A stretch of DNA of 64,000 nt, from positions 1 to 64,000 of the forward strand of contig JACCWH010000055.1 in NCBI GenBank assembly GCA_013697735.1, read 5' to 3'. This DNA is from Trueperaceae bacterium. GTDB lineage: Bacteria > Deinococcota > Deinococci > Deinococcales > Trueperaceae. This document shows positions 59,672 to 64,000 of the stretch, piece after piece. The notes beneath the pieces are model-generated. The model searched no databases. It was not told where the DNA came from and saw only the letters and a program-made list of their open reading frames with translations. The position numbers were made by a program, and so were the translations under genes. Numbering within the stretch: position 1 is the first letter of the stretch; the number at the start of each line of letters is the position of its first letter.

Positions 59672-60862
59672 TCACGCGTCGACCTCGCCCAGGAACCGCC
59701 GGAGGTGCGCGGCGAGCTGCACGAACTCGATGAGGAACCCATCGTGCCCGTGCGGCGACGACAGACGAACGTAGCGAGCGTTCGACAGCGACTCGACGAG
59801 GCGCCGCTGCTCCGTCTCCGGATAGAGGACGTCGGACGGGATCCCCATCACCAGCGCACGCTGCCGCACCCCAGCGAGTACCTCGTCGAGGCGGCCGCGT
59901 CCCTCGGCGACGTCGAAGTCGTCCATCGCTCGCGTGAGCGCGATGTAGGTGTTGGCGTCGAACCGGCGCACCAGCTTCACGCCGTGGTACTCGAGGTAGG
60001 AGGCGATCTCGAAGCTCGAGGCGAGGCTCGCGTCGTCACTCGCACGCCGTTCGCGACCGAAACGCGCCTCGAGCGAGTCGAAGGAGCGGTACGAGAGCAT
60101 CGCGATCGCGCGCGCCAATCCCAGGCCCGTCTCGGGTTGCTCCGTAGCGGCGTAGCGCCCGCCTGCCCAGCGCGGATCGGCCATGATGGCGCGCCGTGCG
60201 ACCTCGTTGAGGCCGATCGCCCACGCGCTGTGGCGGGCGCCGACAGCGATCGCCACCACCGATCGCACGAGCTCCGGGTGGCGCACGACCCACTCGAGCG
60301 CCTGCATGCCCCCCATGCTCCCGCCGATCACCGCCTTGAGCGAGCGTATGCCGAGCGCCCGCACGAGGCGCCGCTGCACCTCGACCACGTCGCGTATCCC
60401 GAAGCGTGGGAAGTCCGGACCGTACGGGTGCCCGGTGCTCGGGTCGAGGCTCGTGGGTCCGGTCGTGCCGTAGCACCCGCCGAGCACGTTGGCACAGACC
60501 ACGAAGTGTCCCTGCGTGTCGATCGCCTTCGCCGGGCCGATGAGCGGATCCCACCACCCGGGCACGTCTTCCCTGCGGTGCCGCCCCGCCGCATGCGCCG
60601 AGCCGGTGAGTGCGTGGCAGACCAGCACAGCGTTGCGCCCGGCGGCGTCGATCTCGCCGTAGGTCTCGTATGCCACCGCCACGTGCCGGAGCACGCCGCC
60701 TGCCTCGAGGTGCAGCGGATCGTTCGGTGTGGCCACGTCGATCACGTGCGACTCGACCAGTCCCACGCTCCCGTCGCGCCCCTGGTCGCTGCGCGCGAGG
60801 AGTGCCGCGTGGTCGCCCCAGGTCTCGTGGACGAGGCGCCGCCCCCCTTCGCCCCCCGTCAC
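59672..60862 (-). CDS. metX: Homoserine O-acetyltransferase
   Basis: Alpha/beta-hydrolase-fold acyltransferase of 396 residues that activates homoserine for homocysteine synthesis. Nucleophile serine in VIGGSMGGMQALEWV, catalytic Asp in IPSDVLYPETEQR and His in SPHGHDGFLIE. NVLGGCYGTTGPTSLDP and VCHALTGSAHAAG are typical. The acyl donor (acetyl or succinyl) cannot be judged by eye. GTG 60862 overlaps the metY stop (GTGA). It is translationally coupled to metY. Confidence 0.95.
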   Translation of the reverse strand: MTGGEGGRRLVHETWGDHAALLARSDQGRDGSVGLVESHVIDVATPNDPLHLEAGGVLRHVAVAYETYGEIDAAGRNAVLVCHALTGSAHAAGRHRREDVPGWWDPLIGPAKAIDTQGHFVVCANVLGGCYGTTGPTSLDPSTGHPYGPDFPRFGIRDVVEVQRRLVRALGIRSLKAVIGGSMGGMQALEWVVRHPELVRSVVAIAVGARHSAWAIGLNEVARRAIMADPRWAGGRYAATEQPETGLGLARAIAMLSYRSFDSLEARFGRERRASDDASLASSFEIASYLEYHGVKLVRRFDANTYIALTRAMDDFDVAEGRGRLDEVLAGVRQRALVMGIPSDVLYPETEQRRLVESLSNARYVRLSSPHGHDGFLIEFVQLAAHLRRFLGEVDA

Positions 60863-62124
60863 GCCGCCCCCGCGAGCGCCTGCACCAGGTCACGCTCCAC
60901 GTCAGCGACGTCCTCGAGCCCGACCGATAGACGCACCAGACCGGGCGTGACCCCGGCTGCGCGGCGAGCCTCCTCCGAGAGGCCCTGGTGCGTCGTGGTC
61001 CAGGGGTGGATGGCGACCGACTTGGCGTCGCCGATGTTGGCGAGATGCGACACGAGGCGGAGGCGGTCGATGAAGGCGTGCGCCCCCGCCACGTCGCCGA
61101 GGTCGATCCCGAGCACGGCGCCGAAGCCCCCGCGGAGCACGCGCGAGGCGACGGCGAAGCTCGGGTGCTCCTCGAGGCCGGGGTAGACCACGCCGCGCAC
61201 GCCGGGGCGACCACGCAGCGAGCGCGCCAGGGTCAGTGCACTCGCACAGCTCCGATCGACGCGGAGCGAGAGCGTCTCGAGCCCCTGGAGGGCGAGGAAC
61301 GATGCGAACGGCGACAGCGTCGCGCCGATCGTGAAGAGGCCCAGATCGAAGACGCGGCCGGCGAGCGCGGTGGCCCCGAAGCGCTCGAGTGGCGTTCGGC
61401 CCTTGGCGTCGGGCACCAGGAGCGCCGGAACACGTCCGGCCGACCAGTCGAAGCGACCGGCGTCGATCATCGCGCCGGCCACCACCGTCCCGTGACCACC
61501 GATCCACTTCGTGGCGGAGTGCACCACCACGTCGGCGCCGTGATCGAAGGGGCGGCAGAGGTACCCAGCGCAGCCCCAGGTGTTGTCGACCACGAAGGGT
61601 GCACCGGCAGCGTGGGCGGCCTCAGCCACCGCCGCTAGGTCGGGGACGCTCCCGCTCGGGTTGGCGATCGTCTCGACCCAGACGGCGACGGTCGTCTCGT
61701 CGGCGGCCGCGCGCACGGCCTCGGCGGTCGGCGCCACCGTGATCAGGCGAACGCCCCACGGCTCGAGCCACTTCCGGAAGAGCGCGTAGGTGCCGCCGAA
61801 GACTTCGCTCGACATCACCACCGAAGCCCCTGGCGCGGCCAGCGCCAAGAGCGTGGCGGCACTCGCCGCCTGTCCGGACGCGAGCGCCACGCCGGCTGCT
61901 CCCCCCTCGAGCGCCGTGAGTCGCTGCGCCAGCACCTCCGTCGTCGGGTTGTGCATACGCGCGTACTGATTCCCCTCGCGCTCGCCGCCGAAGAGCTCGG
62001 CCGCCTCGGCGGCGCTCGAGAAGACGTAGGAACTCGTGGCGTAGATGGGTACGGCGCGAGCACCGGTGGTCGGGTCGGGCGCCGTGCCGGCGTGGATCTG
62101 CAGGGTGTCGAAGGCGTCAGACAT
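60859..62124 (-). CDS. metY: O-acetylhomoserine aminocarboxypropyltransferase / sulfhydrylase
   Basis: PLP enzyme of 421 residues of the Cys/Met metabolism family that makes homocysteine from O-acylhomoserine and sulfide. The PLP lysine is in VVVHSATKWIGGHGT; SSYVFSSAAEAAELFGGEREGNQYARMHNPT and FVVDNTWGCAGYLCRP match MetY. ATG 62124 gives the normal SDAFDTLQIHAG start. No Shine-Dalgarno precedes it. A perfect hairpin CGCGGG-A-CCCGCG does, and a short upstream ORF ends across the start codon. Confidence 0.95.
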   Translation of the reverse strand: MSDAFDTLQIHAGTAPDPTTGARAVPIYATSSYVFSSAAEAAELFGGEREGNQYARMHNPTTEVLAQRLTALEGGAAGVALASGQAASAATLLALAAPGASVVMSSEVFGGTYALFRKWLEPWGVRLITVAPTAEAVRAAADETTVAVWVETIANPSGSVPDLAAVAEAAHAAGAPFVVDNTWGCAGYLCRPFDHGADVVVHSATKWIGGHGTVVAGAMIDAGRFDWSAGRVPALLVPDAKGRTPLERFGATALAGRVFDLGLFTIGATLSPFASFLALQGLETLSLRVDRSCASALTLARSLRGRPGVRGVVYPGLEEHPSFAVASRVLRGGFGAVLGIDLGDVAGAHAFIDRLRLVSHLANIGDAKSVAIHPWTTTHQGLSEEARRAAGVTPGLVRLSVGLEDVADVERDLVQALAGAA

Positions 62125-62182
62125 CGCGGGACCCGCGCTGCGGGCGAGCGCTGGCGGACGTGGGCGTGGTGATTCGGGACAT
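62117..62182 (-). CDS. Short leader ORF overlapping the metY start
   Basis: ATG 62182, preceded by GGAG at a good distance (GGAGTGACATG), opens a 21-codon frame beginning MSRITTPTSASARPQ. Its TGA stop (62119-62117) lies inside the metY start ATGTCTGA. Thr, Ser and Arg are frequent; Met or Cys codons are absent apart from the start. Translation through it would open the hairpin that covers the metY start. Confidence 0.5.
   Translation of the reverse strand: MSRITTPTSASARPQRGSRDV
62125..62137 (-). repeat. Perfect hairpin immediately before the metY start codon
   Basis: CGCGGG-A-CCCGCG directly abuts ATG 62124 and would occlude initiation in the mRNA. Confidence 0.7.
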
Positions 62183-62200
62183 GTCACTCCAAATCTGTCC

Positions 62201-62230
62201 GGCCAGGTCCCGTCGACCGCTCTCGATGGT
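62201..62230 (-). promoter_or_regulatory. S-box-like sequence fragment in the metY leader
   Basis: On the minus strand ATCGAGAGCGGTCGACGGGA followed by CCTGGCC resembles the 5' part of SAM-I riboswitches (AGAG, GGAGGGA, GGCC elements). The diagnostic GGCAACC and kink-turn partner are not found downstream, so this is only a fragment or chance. Confidence 0.2.
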
Positions 62231-62350
62231 GATCGACCGTGCTCGCGCTCTGCACGACGCACTTCAGTGAAGCACGCGCGCCGACGCCCGCGCAACCGCC
62301 GCCACCGGTCGGCTCGGCGCGCCCCGGCGCGCCTGATAGCATGCCGTCGG

Positions 62351-62356
62351 TACCCT
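62351..62356 (+). promoter_or_regulatory. -10 box TACCCT, possible leaderless promoter of the DegT gene
   Basis: TACCCT ends 6 nt before ATG 62363. An alternative box TAGCAT is at 62337-62342. No Shine-Dalgarno. Confidence 0.4.
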
Positions 62357-62362
62357 CCACAC

Positions 62363-63532
62363 ATGACCAGACATCGCCACGTCCCACTCCTCGACCTCGC
62401 CTCCGAGCTCGCCCCGCTTCGTGCCGAGCTCGACGCCGCGTGGGCGCGGGTGCTCGATTCGAGCCAGTTCGTCCTCGGCCCCGAGGTCGAGGCGTTCGAG
62501 CACGAGGTCGCCCAGGCGCTCGACGTGCGCCACGCGGTGGCGCTCAACTCCGGCACGGATGCACTCCTCATCGCGCTGCGGGCGCTCGGCGTCGGCCCCG
62601 GCGACGAGGTGATCACGTCGCCGTTCTCCTTCTTCGCGACGAGCGAGGTGGTGCAGACGCTCGGCGCGACGCCCGTCTTCGTCGACATCGCCGACGACGG
62701 CTTCGCCATCGACGCCGACCTCGTCGAGGGCGCGATCACGGCGCGGACGAAGGCGCTGCTCCCCGTCCACCTCTACGGTGCCAGCGCGCCCATGACGCGA
62801 CTGCTCGGCGTCGCCGCTCGGCACGGCCTCGTCGTGCTCGAGGACGCCGCCCAGGCCTTCGGGGCGCACTACGCGTGTGCCTGCGCCGCCTGTCGCGACA
62901 CAGGCGCGTGTGCCGGGGGCGGTGGCGCCGACTCCCTCGCGGGCCGCGCTCTCGGCACACTCGGCGACGCGGGCGCCTTCTCCTTCTACCCGACCAAGAA
63001 CCTCGGCGCCTACGGCGACGGCGGCATGCTCGTCACACCGCGCGACGACGTCGCCGCGGCCGCGCGACGACTCCGCAACCACGGCGGCGTGGGCCGTTAT
63101 CAGCACGAGTCCACCGGCTACAACTCTCGACTCGACGCCCTGCAGGCGGCGATCCTGCGGGTGAAGCTCCCGCACCTCCCGACATGGGTCCGTGCTCGGC
63201 GGCGTCTCGCAGCGCGCTACGACGACCTCCTCGACGGCCTCCCCGGAGTGCGCGCCCCGAAGGCGACGATCGACCACGTCTACCACCAGTACACGGTGCT
63301 CGTGGGCGAGGGGCGGCGAGACGGTGTCGCCGAGGCACTCCGCGCCGACGGCGTCGACACGATGGTCTACTACCCCCGCACCCTCGAAACCTACGGTGGG
63401 CGCGTTTCGGGCGACCTTCGGCGCGCCCACGCCGCCGCCGCTGGCGTCCTCTCACTGCCGATCCACCCGACGCTCGACGAACGCGATCAGGACCACGTCG
63501 TCGCCTCGCTCCGGCGAGCGCTGGGAGTTTGA
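62363..63532 (+). CDS. DegT/DnrJ/EryC1 sugar aminotransferase
   Basis: PLP aminotransferase of 389 residues, making amino sugars on nucleotide sugars for surface polysaccharide or lipid. N-terminus VPLLDLASELAPLRAEL, SGTDALLIALRALGVGPGDEVI, EDAAQAFGAHY, FYPTKNLGAYGDGGM with PLP lysine K212, and YNSRLDALQAAIL. Between residues 171 and 194 sits a Cys/Gly-rich insertion (ACACAACRDTGACAGGGG) with C172, C174, C177 and C183 that typical family members lack. No sugar pathway genes are near. ATG 62363 is set by the family N-terminus. Confidence 0.93.
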   Translation: MTRHRHVPLLDLASELAPLRAELDAAWARVLDSSQFVLGPEVEAFEHEVAQALDVRHAVALNSGTDALLIALRALGVGPGDEVITSPFSFFATSEVVQTLGATPVFVDIADDGFAIDADLVEGAITARTKALLPVHLYGASAPMTRLLGVAARHGLVVLEDAAQAFGAHYACACAACRDTGACAGGGGADSLAGRALGTLGDAGAFSFYPTKNLGAYGDGGMLVTPRDDVAAAARRLRNHGGVGRYQHESTGYNSRLDALQAAILRVKLPHLPTWVRARRRLAARYDDLLDGLPGVRAPKATIDHVYHQYTVLVGEGRRDGVAEALRADGVDTMVYYPRTLETYGGRVSGDLRRAHAAAAGVLSLPIHPTLDERDQDHVVASLRRALGV

Positions 63533-63560
63533 AGTGGCCCTCCGAGCGTGCGCCCGCCCC

Positions 63561-63589
63561 TTGCGGCGCGCGCTCGCATGTGGTGTCAT
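63561..63589 (+). promoter_or_regulatory. Promoter of the SRP RNA gene
   Basis: TTGCGG (63561-63566), 17-bp spacer, TGTCAT (63584-63589). The predicted start, 63596, coincides with the first base of the SRP RNA helix. Confidence 0.6.
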
Positions 63590-63595
63590 GACGTC

Positions 63596-63700
63596 GCCCC
63601 GTCGGACCAGCGCGGTGGCGACCCCCGAACCAGGTCAGATCGGAAGAAGCAGCCTTAAGGGGTGATCGTCAGGTGCCGCTGCCATCTGGCGGGGCACTTT
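63596..63700 (+). ncRNA. ffs: Signal recognition particle RNA, small bacterial type (4.5S)
   Basis: The universal apical motif CCAGGTCAGATCGGAAGAAG with GCAGCC lies at about 63630-63655 in a CCCC...GGGG stem. The ends close with an 11-bp helix, GCCCCGTCGGA (63596-63606) with TCTGGCGGGGC (63685-63695). An ACTTTT tail follows. Length about 100 nt fits the small SRP RNA that binds Ffh. Exact 3' end uncertain. Confidence 0.93.
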
Positions 63701-63703
63701 TCG

Positions 63704-64000
63704 TCACCCCGACCCCTCGCGCCCCGAATCCTCGTGACCCGACCGCTCCTGAGCGTCCCGGTCACGCGAGAGCCGCCGGCCGATCTCCGCCACCCACGAA
63801 TCCGCTCCCGTCTCGATCATGTCGAGCACGCGCTCGAACGCGGCGTCGGGTGCCCCGTAGGGATCGGGCACTTCGCGCGCGCCCCGCTCGTCGTCGAGGA
63901 AGAGGCCGATGCCCGGATGGTCCTCGCCCACCACCCGTTTGGCCAGTCGGAGGTTGGCGCGATCCATCGTCAGGATGAGGTCGAAGTCCCGGTCGGCCTC
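63704..64000 (-). CDS. Low-molecular-weight protein-tyrosine phosphatase-like, C-terminal part
   Basis: The frame is open to the window edge, so the start and the CX5R active-site loop lie outside. The visible 98 residues start in FDLILTMDRANLRLAK, a typical internal motif, and include VPDPYGAPDAAFERVLDMIETG with the catalytic acid Asp in DPY. Such enzymes dephosphorylate tyrosine on proteins or act in arsenate/other detoxification branches; no further call is possible. It ends 9 bp from the SRP RNA helix on the opposite strand. Confidence 0.85.
   Translation of the reverse strand, partial: EADRDFDLILTMDRANLRLAKRVVGEDHPGIGLFLDDERGAREVPDPYGAPDAAFERVLDMIETGADSWVAEIGRRLSRDRDAQERSGHEDSGREGSG

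Overview
The window is about 70% G+C, densely packed, and holds almost only chromosomal housekeeping genes. I see no phage, insertion sequence or CRISPR array. It looks like a member of the Deinococcota, probably Truepera-like. The evidence is protein character (SpoVS, a membrane-anchored YvcK, a soluble kinase with a beta-propeller, a Deinococcus-type proline dehydrogenase), many start codons sitting 5-8 nt after a TANNNT -10 box with no ribosome binding site (leaderless mRNAs), several likely non-canonical start codons, and a tmRNA tag reading GNQNYALAA. The taxonomic call is inference.

Layout. 1-4650: ORF of unknown function, phoH, pgpH, ybeY, dgkA, cdd, the order known from Firmicutes. 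4730-12420: secreted TPR protein, then hisC-hisB-hisH-SPOR protein-yvcK-glucodextranase_C-like protein in one overlapping run. 12438-15943: murA divergent from a ribbon-helix-helix gene and a soluble Ser/Thr kinase with a PQQ-like propeller; two overlapping inverted repeats cover the murA promoter. 15957-29816 (minus strand): DUF4139 protein, gltB, and the branched-chain operon ilvB-ilvN-ilvC-leuA-cimA behind a consensus promoter and an attenuator-like leader. 29885-35882: spoVS, YugP-type peptidase, RsmB-like methyltransferase, metallo-hydrolase, lon. 35948-41680: ABC exporter, manA, VTT/DedA protein, LolD-like ATPase, Crp regulator, histidine phosphatase. 41897-47244: proline catabolism (proDH, pruA), ankyrin protein, secreted sorbosone-dehydrogenase-like protein. 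47528-56279 (minus strand): tRNA-Thr/Phe/Asp, dxs, a lipoprotein, FAH-MBL-purN-purD, ABC-F. 56349-64000: two orphan ABC ATPases around ssrA (tmRNA), metY-metX with a leader ORF, a DegT aminotransferase, the small SRP RNA and the C-terminal part of a low-molecular-weight phosphatase.

How genes work together. ilvBNC-leuA-cimA makes isoleucine, valine and leucine precursors with citramalate as the isoleucine entry, under one promoter. metY/metX make homocysteine from homoserine. Proline dehydrogenase and PruA convert proline to glutamate. purN/purD, dxs, hisBCH, murA and gltB are parts of core anabolic pathways whose other members lie elsewhere. Three stable RNAs or RNA operons (tRNAs, tmRNA, SRP RNA) have recognisable promoters or terminators.

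The most interesting parts are regulatory rather than new enzymes: the murA/RHH/kinase locus with its twin operator, the ilv leader with a possible leaderless leader peptide, the metY leader ORF whose stop overlaps the metY start, the leaderless promoters, and the ATC/CTG start candidates.
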